A DNA stretch of 64,000 bases, taken from NCBI RefSeq assembly GCF_001436095.1, contig NZ_AYYK01000004.1, positions 1 to 64,000 on the forward strand, in the 5' to 3' direction. The translations under genes were made by a program, and so were the position numbers. The notes under the pieces were generated by a model that did no database searches, was not told the DNA's origin, and worked only from the letters and a program-made list of their open reading frames with translations. Shown in pieces: positions 33,586 through 42,389 of the stretch (position 1 is its first letter; every line of letters starts with the position of its first letter). The DNA comes from Lapidilactobacillus dextrinicus DSM 20335 (lineage in GTDB: Bacteria; Bacillota; Bacilli; Lactobacillales; Lactobacillaceae).

Positions 33586-33634
33586 TTCTTCGTACCAATG
33601 CAATGTGCTGTTGGAACGCTGTGGACACGAAGAA
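33586..33634 (+). repeat. structured repeat element, 5' fragment R4
   Basis: Aligns to the first ~37 nt of copy R3: CTTCGTACC, then 15 nt (16 in R3), then TGGAACGCTG. The P2 and P3 hairpins are missing. The ends TTCTTCGT/ACGAAGAA form an 8-bp stem, so it may now be only a hairpin between clpX and its terminator. Confidence 0.5.
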
Positions 33635-33656
33635 ATATACTTTTAAACTACAAAAT

Positions 33657-33693
33657 AAAAGTTGGGACTAAATGATAATTGTCCCAACTTTTT
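33657..33693 (+). terminator. terminator after clpX
   Basis: Stem AAAGTTGGGAC/GTCCCAACTTT, 12-nt loop, T-run. Confidence 0.9.
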
Positions 33694-33725
33694 CTTAAGC
33701 ACTATTTTAATTAATGAGGTGAATC

Positions 33726-34325
33726 ATGAAGATTACAGATGCACAAATGTTAATCAGTGCTGTTGATGAGAAGCAATATCCTAAAGATGGCTTGCCAGAG
33801 ATTGTTTTATCAGGCCGGTCAAATGTAGGTAAATCTTCTTTAATTAATAAACTTTTGCAACGCAAGAGTTTGGCGCGAACGTCAAGTTCTCCAGGTAAGA
33901 CGCAAACCTTGAACTTTTATCAAGTTAATCATAAATTAAATTTGGTTGATGTGCCGGGTTATGGGTATGCGAAGGTTTCTAAGAAACAACGTGAGCAATT
34001 CGGGCAAATTATTGAGCATTATCTAACCAATCGACAAGAGTTAATGGGTGCGGTTATCTTAGTTGATTCGCGCCATGATCCTAGTGATGATGATGAATCA
34101 ATGTATCATTATGTTGATTATTATGATTTACCGATTTTAGTTGTGGCCACCAAAATTGATAAGGTTACACATAATCATCGGGCCGGCAACTTACAACGGA
34201 TTCGCAAGGTGTTACAAATGCCAAGTGATGCACCGTTAATTCCATTTAGTGCGATGACGGGTGAGGGAAGAGCTGAGATTTGGCAATGGATCTCTGAAAC
34301 CAGTCAAACCAAAATTGAAGATTAA
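33726..34325 (+). CDS. ysxC: ribosome biogenesis GTPase YsxC/EngB
   Basis: 199 residues, GTPase of the TrmE-Era-EngA superfamily required for 50S assembly. G1 GRSNVGKSS near 30, G3 DVPGYG near 79, G4 TKID near 146. GAGGTGA ribosome binding site. The clpX-ysxC order is conserved in Bacilli, but a terminator separates the genes here. Confidence 0.95.
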   Translation: MKITDAQMLISAVDEKQYPKDGLPEIVLSGRSNVGKSSLINKLLQRKSLARTSSSPGKTQTLNFYQVNHKLNLVDVPGYGYAKVSKKQREQFGQIIEHYLTNRQELMGAVILVDSRHDPSDDDESMYHYVDYYDLPILVVATKIDKVTHNHRAGNLQRIRKVLQMPSDAPLIPFSAMTGEGRAEIWQWISETSQTKIED

Positions 34326-34329
34326 ATAA

Positions 34330-34377
34330 AAATATCCTGTCATTAATTGTAATTCATTAATGACAGGATATTTTTTT
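34330..34377. terminator. bidirectional terminator after ysxC
   Basis: Near-perfect stem ATATCCTGTCATTAAT/ATTAATGACAGGATAT with 8-nt loop, flanked by A and T runs; it serves ysxC and the convergent small gene. Confidence 0.92.
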
Positions 34378-34379
34378 AA

Positions 34380-34523
34380 TTATTTTTCTGATTTATTTTC
34401 TTTTTTATTTGCGGCTTGATCAACTGAATCAAGAACCTCGGATTTTTTCTTATCTTCGGGCAAGGTTGCAAACTTATCAAAAAGACTGGTTAATTTATCA
34501 TCACGTTTAATAGTAAGCGCCAT
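34380..34523 (-). CDS. small hydrophilic protein, SPJ_0845-like
   Basis: 47 residues from the ATG at 34523 (MALTIKRDDKLTSLFDKFA), which has CAGGTGA upstream on the minus strand; a further 13 codons are open. The charged, lysine-rich C-terminus looks disordered. Similar short proteins with an LFDKFA...LPE segment are common in lactic acid bacteria and carry no known function; the family name is from memory and uncertain. Confidence 0.6.
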   Translation of the reverse strand: MALTIKRDDKLTSLFDKFATLPEDKKKSEVLDSVDQAANKKENKSEK

Positions 34524-34611
34524 TTGTTTCACCTGCCGATCTATTTGAGTGTATTTTAACATAAATTATTTTAATTGCCAAAATGTTGCTTGCCAGATTT
34601 ACAGTAATAAG

Positions 34612-34677
34612 TATAAATATACAAAAACACAGCTAAATAATAATATATTTGTATATTTATAAATTATATGCTACAAT
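34612..34677 (+). promoter_or_regulatory. glnQ promoter with 14-bp inverted repeat
   Basis: TTGTAT (34649-34654), 17-bp spacer, TACAAT (34672-34677). A perfect inverted repeat TATAAATATACAAA (34612-34625)/TTTGTATATTTATA (34648-34661), arms separated by 22 bp, has its right arm across the -35. It may be a repressor operator; the regulator is unknown. Confidence 0.6.
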
Positions 34678-34704
34678 TCTTTCATTAATAATGTAGGTGA
34701 TAAA

Positions 34705-35445
34705 ATGACGACAATTTTAGAAACACAACAACTCACGAAAAGTTTTGGCAACAATCAGATTTTAAAAGGAATCGATTCAAAGATTGAAAAAGGTGAAGTG
34801 ATCGTGGTTATTGGTCCTTCAGGGAGTGGTAAGAGTACATATTTACGCTGTTTAAACTCTTTAGAAACCTCAACAAGTGGTACAGTTAGTTTCGAAGGCC
34901 AAGTGGTTAATCAACTTTCAGAAGAACAATTGGATAAAATCCGCGAGAAAATGGGGATGGTTTTCCAATCGTTCAATTTGTTTGCTAACTATTCCGTTTT
35001 ACAAAATCTCAACTTGGCACCAATGTACGTTCAGGGAATTTCTGAAACTGAAGCAACTCAAAAAAGTAGAGCCTTGTTGGCACAAGTTGGTCTGGCAGAT
35101 AAGGCCGATGCACAACCAACGAGTTTATCTGGTGGTCAGCAACAACGGGTGGCTATTGCCCGTGCGCTAGCCATGAATCCAGATGTGATGCTATTTGATG
35201 AACCAACTTCTGCACTTGATCCAGAAATGGTTGGCGAAGTTTTAAATGTTATTAAGGACTTGGCGCAAACAGGGATGACCATGGTTATTGTCACGCATGA
35301 AATGGGCTTTGCTAAAAACGTTGCCGATCAAGTTTGGTTCATGGACCAAGGTCAATTAATCGAAAAAGGAACGCCAGAACAAGTTTTTGATCATCCTCAA
35401 GAGGCTCGTACTAAAGACTTCTTATCTAAAATATTAGCGAGCTAA
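34705..35445 (+). CDS. glnQ: amino-acid ABC transporter ATPase, GlnQ-like
   Basis: 246 residues. Walker [10 protein letters not shown] near 39, Q-loop MVFQSFNLF, signature [15 protein letters not shown] near 139, Walker [17 protein letters not shown]-family ATPase for polar amino acids, most likely glutamine or glutamate. Its presumed partner, a substrate-binding/permease fusion, lies 2.1 kb downstream beyond uvrC, and each has its own promoter region and terminator. Confidence 0.88.
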   Translation: MTTILETQQLTKSFGNNQILKGIDSKIEKGEVIVVIGPSGSGKSTYLRCLNSLETSTSGTVSFEGQVVNQLSEEQLDKIREKMGMVFQSFNLFANYSVLQNLNLAPMYVQGISETEATQKSRALLAQVGLADKADAQPTSLSGGQQQRVAIARALAMNPDVMLFDEPTSALDPEMVGEVLNVIKDLAQTGMTMVIVTHEMGFAKNVADQVWFMDQGQLIEKGTPEQVFDHPQEARTKDFLSKILAS

Positions 35446-35478
35446 TCAGGTCAGAATAGTTTATCTTTAACCATTTCT

Positions 35479-35513
35479 AAGCTACAATACTATGAGTGTA
35501 TTGTAGCTTTTTG
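35479..35513 (+). terminator. terminator after glnQ
   Basis: Perfect 12-bp stem AAGCTACAATAC/GTATTGTAGCTT with T-run. Confidence 0.92.
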
Positions 35514-35622
35514 TGTGATTTGAGATAGACGGTGGTGTGACAATGAGTAAGGACAGTTACTTAATAGTTTGCTATCATGATGGATTAAATTCACCACCCA
35601 TATTTAAAATAGGAGGCTAATT

Positions 35623-37407
35623 TTGACATCTGAACATATTGAACATAAATTGGCCTTGCTGCCAGATTTACCTGGTTGTTATTTGATGAAAAACATCAAT
35701 GCGCAGATTATCTATGTTGGTAAGGCAAAAAACTTAAAAAATCGAGTCCGATCTTATTTTAAGAGTAGTCATACAGGTAAAACGGAGCGATTAGTTTCTG
35801 AAATTGTTGACTTTGAAACGATTATTACCAGTACGAATAAAGAAGCATTCCTCTTAGAAATTACTTTAATTCAAAAACATCAACCTTATTACAATATTCG
35901 TTTAAAACAAGGTACTGGCTATCCTTATATTAAAATTACCAATGAACGTGATCCGATGATTCAAATCACAGGTCAAATCAAAAAGGATGGCGCTTATTAC
36001 TTTGGCCCCTATACTAATGTATATGCTGCCGAAGAAACGATGCATTTTATTCAGAAGGTTTATCCATTGCGTCGTTGTTCAGGTCATCTAGGTCGTCCTT
36101 GTTTGTATTATCATATGGGACAGTGTTTAGGTGCTTGTTTTAAAGAAGTGCCTGAAGCTGAGTATCAACGTCAAATTGAAAAAATCAAACGTTTTTTAAA
36201 TGGCCATGTGGGAGCCATTAAGCGTCAGTTGACCAGTGAAATGGATACGGCTGCCCAAGAATTAAAATTTGAACGAGCGGCAGAATTACGCGATCAGTTG
36301 CATTATATTGAAGCAACCGTTGAAAAACAAAAGATCATTTCAACTGATAATACGCCGCGTGATATTATTGGTTACTATGTTGATAAAGGTTGGCTGTCTA
36401 TTCAGATCTTCTTTATTCGACAAGCGCGTCTAATGAAACGTGAAAAGCGAATGATACCAATTGTCAGCACGCCTGAAGAAGAGTTAGCAACTTTCATCTT
36501 ACAATTTTATAATCGTAAGAATAATGTGCTACCTAAAGAAATTCTGGTGCCCAAAACGATTGAAAAAGATGATTTGGCTGCAATTTTAAATGTGCCAGTG
36601 CGGACACCGAGCCGCGGACAAAAACGTGAATTATTAGAACTAGCGAATAAAAATGCCAAATTAGTTTTAGATGAAAAATTCCGACTACTAGAATTAGACG
36701 AACGGCAAACAATTGGCGCCCAAAATGAAATCTTAAATGCTTTGGGCCTGCCTAATGGTCATGTTTTAGTGGCGTTTGACCATTCACACATTCAAGGTGC
36801 TGATCCGGTGTCAGCAATGGTTAGTTTCTTTGACGGTCGGCCGGATAAAACCAATTATCGTAAGTACAAACTCAAAGGTGCTGTTGAGCATCAAGAGGGC
36901 GCTGATGAAGCTGCCAATACTCGCGAAGTGATTCGCCGTCGCTTTACCCGCTTGCTTAAAGAGAATAAACCTATGCCGGATTTAATTCTAATGGATGGTG
37001 GCATTATTGAAATGAATGCTGCCAAAGATGTTTTAGAGAACGAATTAAACTTGCAAGTTCCAGTTGCCGGTATGGTAAAAAACGACAAGCATAAAACCGC
37101 GCAATTGATCTATGGTGAAGAAGGAACACCTGTTGAGCTAGATCCGAAGTCACAAGGCTTCTATCTCTTACAGCGAATTCAAGATGAAGTTCATCGCTTT
37201 GCGATTACTTTTCATCGTCAGACTCATAATAAGAATAGCTTATCCTCACGTCTGGAAACAATTCAAGGGGTTGGACCTAAAACTAGAACTAAGTTGTTAA
37301 AACAATTTGGTTCCTTGAAAAAAATTAAAGAGGCGTCCTTAGAAGATATCGAGGCATTAGGTATTTCCAAAACAATTGCGCAAACAATTAAATTATCAAT
37401 TCAATAA
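35623..37407 (+). CDS. uvrC: excinuclease ABC subunit C
   Basis: 594 residues from TTG 35623, preceded by AGGAGG. GIY-YIG nuclease domain at 1-95 (GCYLM...IIYVGKAKNLKNRVRSYF), four-Cys stretch (CSGHLGRPCLYYHMGQCLGAC) around 150-170, UVR motif near 200-235, RNase H-like second nuclease in the middle (VAFDHSHIQGADPVSAMV, LILMDGG), and two C-terminal helix-hairpin-helix motifs (GVGPKTRTKLLKQFG). Makes both incisions in nucleotide excision repair. It interrupts the two transporter genes. Confidence 0.96.
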   Translation: MTSEHIEHKLALLPDLPGCYLMKNINAQIIYVGKAKNLKNRVRSYFKSSHTGKTERLVSEIVDFETIITSTNKEAFLLEITLIQKHQPYYNIRLKQGTGYPYIKITNERDPMIQITGQIKKDGAYYFGPYTNVYAAEETMHFIQKVYPLRRCSGHLGRPCLYYHMGQCLGACFKEVPEAEYQRQIEKIKRFLNGHVGAIKRQLTSEMDTAAQELKFERAAELRDQLHYIEATVEKQKIISTDNTPRDIIGYYVDKGWLSIQIFFIRQARLMKREKRMIPIVSTPEEELATFILQFYNRKNNVLPKEILVPKTIEKDDLAAILNVPVRTPSRGQKRELLELANKNAKLVLDEKFRLLELDERQTIGAQNEILNALGLPNGHVLVAFDHSHIQGADPVSAMVSFFDGRPDKTNYRKYKLKGAVEHQEGADEAANTREVIRRRFTRLLKENKPMPDLILMDGGIIEMNAAKDVLENELNLQVPVAGMVKNDKHKTAQLIYGEEGTPVELDPKSQGFYLLQRIQDEVHRFAITFHRQTHNKNSLSSRLETIQGVGPKTRTKLLKQFGSLKKIKEASLEDIEALGISKTIAQTIKLSIQ

Positions 37408-37415
37408 ATTAAATT

Positions 37416-37463
37416 AAGCCGTGAAAACAGAGCGAATTTTCATTTTGTTTTCACGGCTTTTTA
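37416..37463 (+). terminator. terminator after uvrC
   Basis: Perfect 14-bp stem AAGCCGTGAAAACA/TGTTTTCACGGCTT with T-run. Confidence 0.92.
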
Positions 37464-37574
37464 TATTTAGCAAAGTAATTAATGAATAAAAATAACTTTT
37501 TAAAGAAAATACGTGCATAAATATTAAATATGTTGTATACTACTGCTATTATATTTTTAGGGGAAGTTATCAAA

Positions 37575-39035
37575 ATGAAAACAAAAAAACATCATTTACT
37601 CATTTGGGTGCTGCTGTGTCTAACACTACTTGTCAGCAGTATCGCGATTGCTCCACAGCAAGAAACAGCGGCTGCTCCAAAAACAGATGCTAAATTAACA
37701 GCTATTAAAAAACGCGGTTATATGGTTTTAGGCGTTTCTGCCGATTATCCACCTTATGAATTTCATAAAACTATTAATGGTGAAGATAAAGTTGTCGGTT
37801 TTGATATTGATTTAGCGCGTCAAGTTGCTAAAGATATCGGTGTTGAATTACGGATTAAGGAACTGGGGTTTGATTCGTTATTAGGGAGCTTAAAGACTGG
37901 TAAAGTCGATATGATTGTCTCTGCGATGACACCTACACCTGAACGTGAAAAGGAAGTTGCTTTTTCACAACCATATTTAACCGTGGCGCAAAAAGTCATC
38001 GTTCGTAAAGGTGAAGAAAATAAATATCGCAGTGTTATGGCATTTAAAGGTCAAAAAGTCGGTGTCCAAAAGCAAACTACTCAAGAACAAACGGCTAAAG
38101 ATGAATTAAGCGGGGCTAAGGTCGTTTCACTAGAAAAGGTCACAGATTTAATTTTAAATCTACAACAAAAGAAGTTAAATGCGGTTGTTGTAGAAGCACC
38201 AGTGGCCAACGCTTATGTTCAAACCAACAAAGCCTTAACCTTGGCTAACGTCAAATTTACCAACGCTGATTATGGTTGTGCGGTAGCTGTTGCTAAGGGT
38301 GCACCAGCTTACTTAGCTAACGTGAACAAAACAATCAAGACAGTTCAAAAAAATGGTCAGTTTGCTAAATGGCAAAAGACTGCTAATACTTTGATGTTTT
38401 CTAAACAGAATTTCTGGCAAGCCTATGGTAGTTATTTCCTCAAAGGCACGGGTATTACCATCGTACTAACGATTTTAGGTGTCTTCTTTGGTAGTTTATT
38501 GGGTACCTTGCTAGCATTGATGAAACGGGCTAAAAATAAGCTAATTAAAGGTATTGCCGTTGTTTACATTCAGTATTTCCGGGGAACACCGTTATTAGTT
38601 CAAGTGTTCATGATTTATTTTGGTACACAAGTCATTCACTTAAATGTTTCAGCCTTTGCCTCTGCTGCCTTAGCCTTATCCTTAAACTCTGGTGCTTATG
38701 TTTCTGAAGTTATTCGGTCAGGGATTCAATCGGTTGCTAAAGGCCAAAGCGAGGCTGCACGTTCATTAGGCTTATCAAGTAAGCAAACAATGCGGTTAGT
38801 CGTCTTACCACAAGCAGTTAAAACGATTTTACCCGCTTTAGGTAATGAATTTATCTCACTTTTGAAAGAATCAGCAATTGTCAGTGTGATAGGTGTTGGT
38901 GAATTAATGTTCCAAACGAGTGTCGTTCAAGGGTCAAGTTTCAAGCCATTCTTACCATTAGTGATTGCGTCTCTAATTTATTTTGCGCTAACTTTAATTC
39001 TGTCTTTAGTTTTGCGCGTATTTGAGAAAAACTAA
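37575..39035 (+). CDS. amino-acid ABC transporter, fused substrate-binding and permease protein
   Basis: 486 residues from ATG 37575, ~8 nt after AGGGGAAG; the open frame starts at 37530. Signal or anchor helix at ~8-30, periplasmic-type substrate-binding domain ~45-270 (GYMVLGVSADYPPYEF, DMIVSAMTPTPEREKEVAFS), then a HisM-type permease domain ~285-486 with EAARSLGLSSKQTMRLVVLPQA, the EAA loop that contacts the ATPase. This is the GlnP architecture of lactic acid bacteria, here with one binding domain. Probable partner of the GlnQ-like ATPase. Confidence 0.9.
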   Translation: MKTKKHHLLIWVLLCLTLLVSSIAIAPQQETAAAPKTDAKLTAIKKRGYMVLGVSADYPPYEFHKTINGEDKVVGFDIDLARQVAKDIGVELRIKELGFDSLLGSLKTGKVDMIVSAMTPTPEREKEVAFSQPYLTVAQKVIVRKGEENKYRSVMAFKGQKVGVQKQTTQEQTAKDELSGAKVVSLEKVTDLILNLQQKKLNAVVVEAPVANAYVQTNKALTLANVKFTNADYGCAVAVAKGAPAYLANVNKTIKTVQKNGQFAKWQKTANTLMFSKQNFWQAYGSYFLKGTGITIVLTILGVFFGSLLGTLLALMKRAKNKLIKGIAVVYIQYFRGTPLLVQVFMIYFGTQVIHLNVSAFASAALALSLNSGAYVSEVIRSGIQSVAKGQSEAARSLGLSSKQTMRLVVLPQAVKTILPALGNEFISLLKESAIVSVIGVGELMFQTSVVQGSSFKPFLPLVIASLIYFALTLILSLVLRVFEKN

Positions 39036-39115
39036 AAACTGGTAAGCCTGAAAATGACGTACTTGATTAAAAGCGAATAACCTTGCTAGTCTGATCAGAT
39101 ATCTCAAGAATAGTT

Positions 39116-39151
39116 AGGCCTTCATCTTAATTAAGATGGGGGTCTTTTTTT
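39116..39151 (+). terminator. terminator after the SBP-permease gene
   Basis: Twelve-pair stem GGCCTTCATCTT/AAGATGGGGGTC (with G-U pairs), AATT loop and seven T. Confidence 0.88.
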
Positions 39152-39187
39152 AGTGAAAGGGGCTATAAAGACAAAAAAGCATAATCG

Positions 39188-39217
39188 TTGCTCTGTTCTT
39201 AACCGTCTTGCTATGAT
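39188..39217 (+). promoter_or_regulatory. possible promoter of the acidic repeat protein
   Basis: TTGCTC (39188-39193), 18-bp spacer, TATGAT (39212-39217). The gene is monocistronic. Confidence 0.45.
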
Positions 39218-39263
39218 TAAGATGTAACCAAATAATAGGATGTACCTTGAAGGAGGAATTTAG

Positions 39264-39614
39264 ATGACGCATGAACAACATCACGATGAAAACGACAAGA
39301 CTCTGGCAGAACGAAAACATGAACAAACGCTAGAGAAAAACGAGAACTACACTGGTGATTATCAAAGTGAAAGTCATCAAGAAGCTAAAGGCATTCATGA
39401 TGCTAAACGCTACGGGGACGATGAACAGGTTAATACTGACGAAGAAACATCAGAACTTGATACGGCTCGACTGACAGAAAATGAAGATTCGACAGTTGCT
39501 CATGGCGATCAGGGCATTCACGATGCTCAGCGCTATGGTGAAACTGATCAGGTTGATACTGATGAAGAAACGTCCGAACTTGATGCTGGTCATTTAACCG
39601 AAGAAGAAAATTAA
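39264..39614 (+). CDS. acidic protein with two internal repeats, unknown function
   Basis: 116 residues, no signal peptide or membrane segment, no Cys or Trp. About a third of the residues are Asp or Glu and the protein is probably disordered. Two copies of a ~33-residue unit (about 43-75 and 83-115) share GIHDA-RYG, QV-TDEETSELD and LTE. The N-terminal third is rich in His, Gln, Lys and Glu. Excellent AGGAGG ribosome binding site and its own promoter and terminator. I do not recognise a family; a stress- or metal-related role would be guesswork. Confidence 0.8.
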   Translation: MTHEQHHDENDKTLAERKHEQTLEKNENYTGDYQSESHQEAKGIHDAKRYGDDEQVNTDEETSELDTARLTENEDSTVAHGDQGIHDAQRYGETDQVDTDEETSELDAGHLTEEEN

Positions 39615-39670
39615 AAAATAATCACGATGAGATCCTTTTTAGTGGATGAGGTTAATAAGTTAATGATTCC

Positions 39671-39727
39671 AAGTAAAAACGGTAAGCGCTGGTGGAACGC
39701 ACCAACTGCTTACCGTTTTTTTACTTG
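39671..39727. terminator. bidirectional terminator
   Basis: Stem AAAACGGTAAGC/GCTTACCGTTTT, inner GGTG/CACC, extended by AAGT/ACTT. Serves the acidic protein and the convergent DUF305 gene. Confidence 0.92.
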
Positions 39728-39729
39728 GA

Positions 39730-40185
39730 TCAATCTTTTTGAAGCCGATCAATTATTTTTTCCATTTGCTTAATTTCTTTTTTCTGAGTCGCGATGATTT
39801 GATCTGCTAATTTTTGTACTTCTGGGTCTTCCAGGTCGGCTTGAGAACTGGTCAGAATGGCAATACTGTGATGGGGAATCATCGCCTTCAGCCAAGCAAC
39901 ATCCGAAACACTGGTCTGGGTCCGGACCATCCATAAAGAACCGACAAAAATAAATGCGGAAATAACTAAAATTAAACCATTTTTTCGTTTATTTGAATAC
40001 ATCTGCCACATAAAAAGTAACATGATGATTGCCATAGCTGCGCCCATCATTAAGGCCATATAAATTCGAGTTAGACTGATATGCACGTGTGCAAATGAAA
40101 AGATATTCAAGAACATCAGACCATACATGATCAATGTGCTGACGGCAATCATCAATAAAAATTTACCATATTTTCCCACAACCAA
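39730..40185 (-). CDS. DUF305 membrane protein
   Basis: 151 residues with three hydrophobic helices in the first ~90 residues, then a short DUF305 segment: WLKAMIPHHSIAILTSSQA with the paired His, and DPEVQKLADQIIATQKKEIKQMEKII. DUF305 has a ferritin-like helical fold and is often found with copper-handling genes; none are adjacent here. Transcribed alone on the minus strand; ribosome binding site AGGAGG. Confidence 0.85.
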   Translation of the reverse strand: MVVGKYGKFLLMIAVSTLIMYGLMFLNIFSFAHVHISLTRIYMALMMGAAMAIIMLLFMWQMYSNKRKNGLILVISAFIFVGSLWMVRTQTSVSDVAWLKAMIPHHSIAILTSSQADLEDPEVQKLADQIIATQKKEIKQMEKIIDRLQKD

Positions 40186-40345
40186 GTCCTCCTAAATTCA
40201 TTTACTTTTAGCTTATCAGGCTAGAGCAAAGAAGGTCACGAAAGGTGCTTCGCAATTTTATCTAGCTTTTAAAGGTGGATTTTATTGATGATTTAATGAC
40301 GTTGGGTTAAACGACTAGATACGATCGATTTTTAAATCGATGCAT

Positions 40346-40395
40346 AAAAAAATCATGTTACTCAGATAAGATGACCTGATATAACATGATTTTTT
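40346..40395 (-). terminator. terminator of the fru operon
   Basis: Stem AAAAAATCATGTTA/TAACATGATTTTTT; on the minus strand it directly follows fruA. A second inverted repeat, ATCGATTT/AAATCGAT, lies at 40324-40341. Confidence 0.85.
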
Positions 40396-40408
40396 ATTGT
40401 TAATTCAA

Positions 40409-42367
40409 TTAATTATTTGTAATTGTAGTATCTTCTGTTGTTGCTAGTGGTTTTTTCCATAGGCCGAGGATAACACCGGCAATGACTGCACCAACAACGA
40501 CTGAGATTAAATAACCAAATGGATTGTTAGCTAAGAAGATCACGAACAAACCACCGTGAGGTGCAGGAACATTGACGTGCATTAATTGCGTCAAGCCACC
40601 ACCAATAGCTGCACCAATCACACTAGATGTAATAATATGCAATGGATCAGCAGCAGCAAATGGAATTGCACCTTCAGTGATGAACGAAATACCTAATAAG
40701 TAGTTACTTAAACCAGAATTACGTTCTTGAGTGGTCCATTTTTTAGGCCAGAACGTTGTAGCAATGGCGATTGCTAGTGGTGGTACCATACCACCGACCA
40801 TGACAGCTGCCATTAAGGCACCGTTTTGGGTTGTTTCAAAAGCACCAATAGCAAAGACATAAGCTGCTTTGTTGAAAGGACCACCCATATCGATTGCCAT
40901 CATTCCAGCTAGTAAAGCACCAAGAACTACCGCATTGCTAGTCCCCATGTTATTCAAGAACGCTGTGATTGCGTGGTTAATCATACCGAAGACGGGATCG
41001 ATGATAAAGTACATCAAAGCGCCAACAATTAACAAGCCCAGAATAGGATAGATAAAGATTGGTTTCAATCCATCAAATGTCTTTGGCAAATTCTTGAAGA
41101 CTTTTTTCATTAAAATGACGATATAACCAGCAAGGAAACCAGCAACTAAACCACCCAAGAAACCGGCAGGACTCTTAGAAGGCAAAACACTCATGGTTGC
41201 TTGACTGGCCATATACCCACCAACAAAACCTGGCATTAAGGCAGGACGATCACCAATTGCTTCAGCAATATAAGCGGATAAAACAGGAATTAAGAAACTG
41301 AAAGCAGCATTACCAATTTGATTAGGGAAAGTATACCACATTGATTGATCGCCAACGAAACGTTCAATCAAGAAGGAAAGTGCCATGACAATACCACCGG
41401 CAACAACGAATGGCAACATGTTAGAAATACCATTCATTAATTGACCATAGAGCTGGCTACCAGCTGATTTAGTATTGCCGTCATCTTTGTTAGTGGCAGT
41501 TTCGTCAGTGGTATAAGTTGGGGCTTTACCTTCGATGACAGTCTCAATTAATTCATGAGGTTTTTTAATGCCATCAATTACTGGACGATTCAATAATGGC
41601 TTACCATTGAAACGAGCCATTTCAACTTTCTTATCGGCAGCAACAATGACGCCAGCAGCACGTTTGATTTCATCAGCAGTTAACAGATGTTTAACGCCTT
41701 CAGAACCGTTTGTTTCAACCTTGATGTCAACGTCCATCTTTTTAGCTTCATCGATTAAAGCAGCTTCGGCCATATAAGTGTGCGCAATGCCAGTTGGACA
41801 AGCAGTAACAGCTACGATATAGGGGCGATCATTATTGGTTGCTTGTTCTTTAGCTTTTGGTGCAGCTTCAGCAGCTTCTTTAGCTTCACGAGCTTGTTCT
41901 TCAACATCTTTTTTAGCTTGGGCATCACTGAAAAGTTGTTGAACTTCATCAGGGGTCTTTGCTTTCTTGAGAGCGGCAACTAGATCAGGATTAATTAATA
42001 ATGAAGATAAAGCAGACAAGGCTTGTAGATGTTCATTATTTGCGCCCTCAGGAGCAGCAATCATAAAGAACAAATGGACCGGTTGGCCATCAAGGGCATT
42101 GTAATCAACACCTTGGTCACTTTTAGCAAATAATACGGCTGCTTTTTTAACTGAACTTACTTTAGCATGAGGCATGGCAATGCCATCGCCAATACCAGTT
42201 GTTGATTCAGCTTCACGTTTTAATATTGCGTCACGATAATTGTTAACGTCATCAACAACCCCAACTTGATGGTAACGCGCAATCATTTCATCAATGGCTG
42301 CTTCTTTTGTGGTTGCTTGTAGGTCCATAATCATGGCATCTTTGAGCAATAAATCTTGAATTTTCAT
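40409..42367 (-). CDS. fruA: fructose PTS transporter EIIABC
   Basis: 652 residues from the minus-strand ATG at 42367, 8 nt after GGAGG. EIIA (1-145) with phosphorylated H67 in GIAMPHAK, EIIB (about 182-285) with C190 in VTACPTGIAHTYMA, and EIIC membrane domain (about 310-645). An Ala/Lys/Glu-rich linker joins A and B. Brings in fructose as fructose-1-phosphate, the FruK substrate. Last gene of fruRKA, 22 bp after fruK. Confidence 0.95.
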   Translation of the reverse strand: MKIQDLLLKDAMIMDLQATTKEAAIDEMIARYHQVGVVDDVNNYRDAILKREAESTTGIGDGIAMPHAKVSSVKKAAVLFAKSDQGVDYNALDGQPVHLFFMIAAPEGANNEHLQALSALSSLLINPDLVAALKKAKTPDEVQQLFSDAQAKKDVEEQAREAKEAAEAAPKAKEQATNNDRPYIVAVTACPTGIAHTYMAEAALIDEAKKMDVDIKVETNGSEGVKHLLTADEIKRAAGVIVAADKKVEMARFNGKPLLNRPVIDGIKKPHELIETVIEGKAPTYTTDETATNKDDGNTKSAGSQLYGQLMNGISNMLPFVVAGGIVMALSFLIERFVGDQSMWYTFPNQIGNAAFSFLIPVLSAYIAEAIGDRPALMPGFVGGYMASQATMSVLPSKSPAGFLGGLVAGFLAGYIVILMKKVFKNLPKTFDGLKPIFIYPILGLLIVGALMYFIIDPVFGMINHAITAFLNNMGTSNAVVLGALLAGMMAIDMGGPFNKAAYVFAIGAFETTQNGALMAAVMVGGMVPPLAIAIATTFWPKKWTTQERNSGLSNYLLGISFITEGAIPFAAADPLHIITSSVIGAAIGGGLTQLMHVNVPAPHGGLFVIFLANNPFGYLISVVVGAVIAGVILGLWKKPLATTEDTTITNN

Positions 42368-42389
42368 TGGTAAACCTCCATCCAAAACA

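Noticed and set aside
39393-39611. Direct repeats suggesting a CRISPR-like or satellite array
   Set aside because: The two repeats are in frame within a coding sequence and show codon-level divergence; they are a protein repeat.
39687-39705. GCTGGTGGAACGCACC resembling the junction of the structured repeat
   Set aside because: It is the paired loop of a terminator (GGTG/CACC); no other part of the repeat is present.
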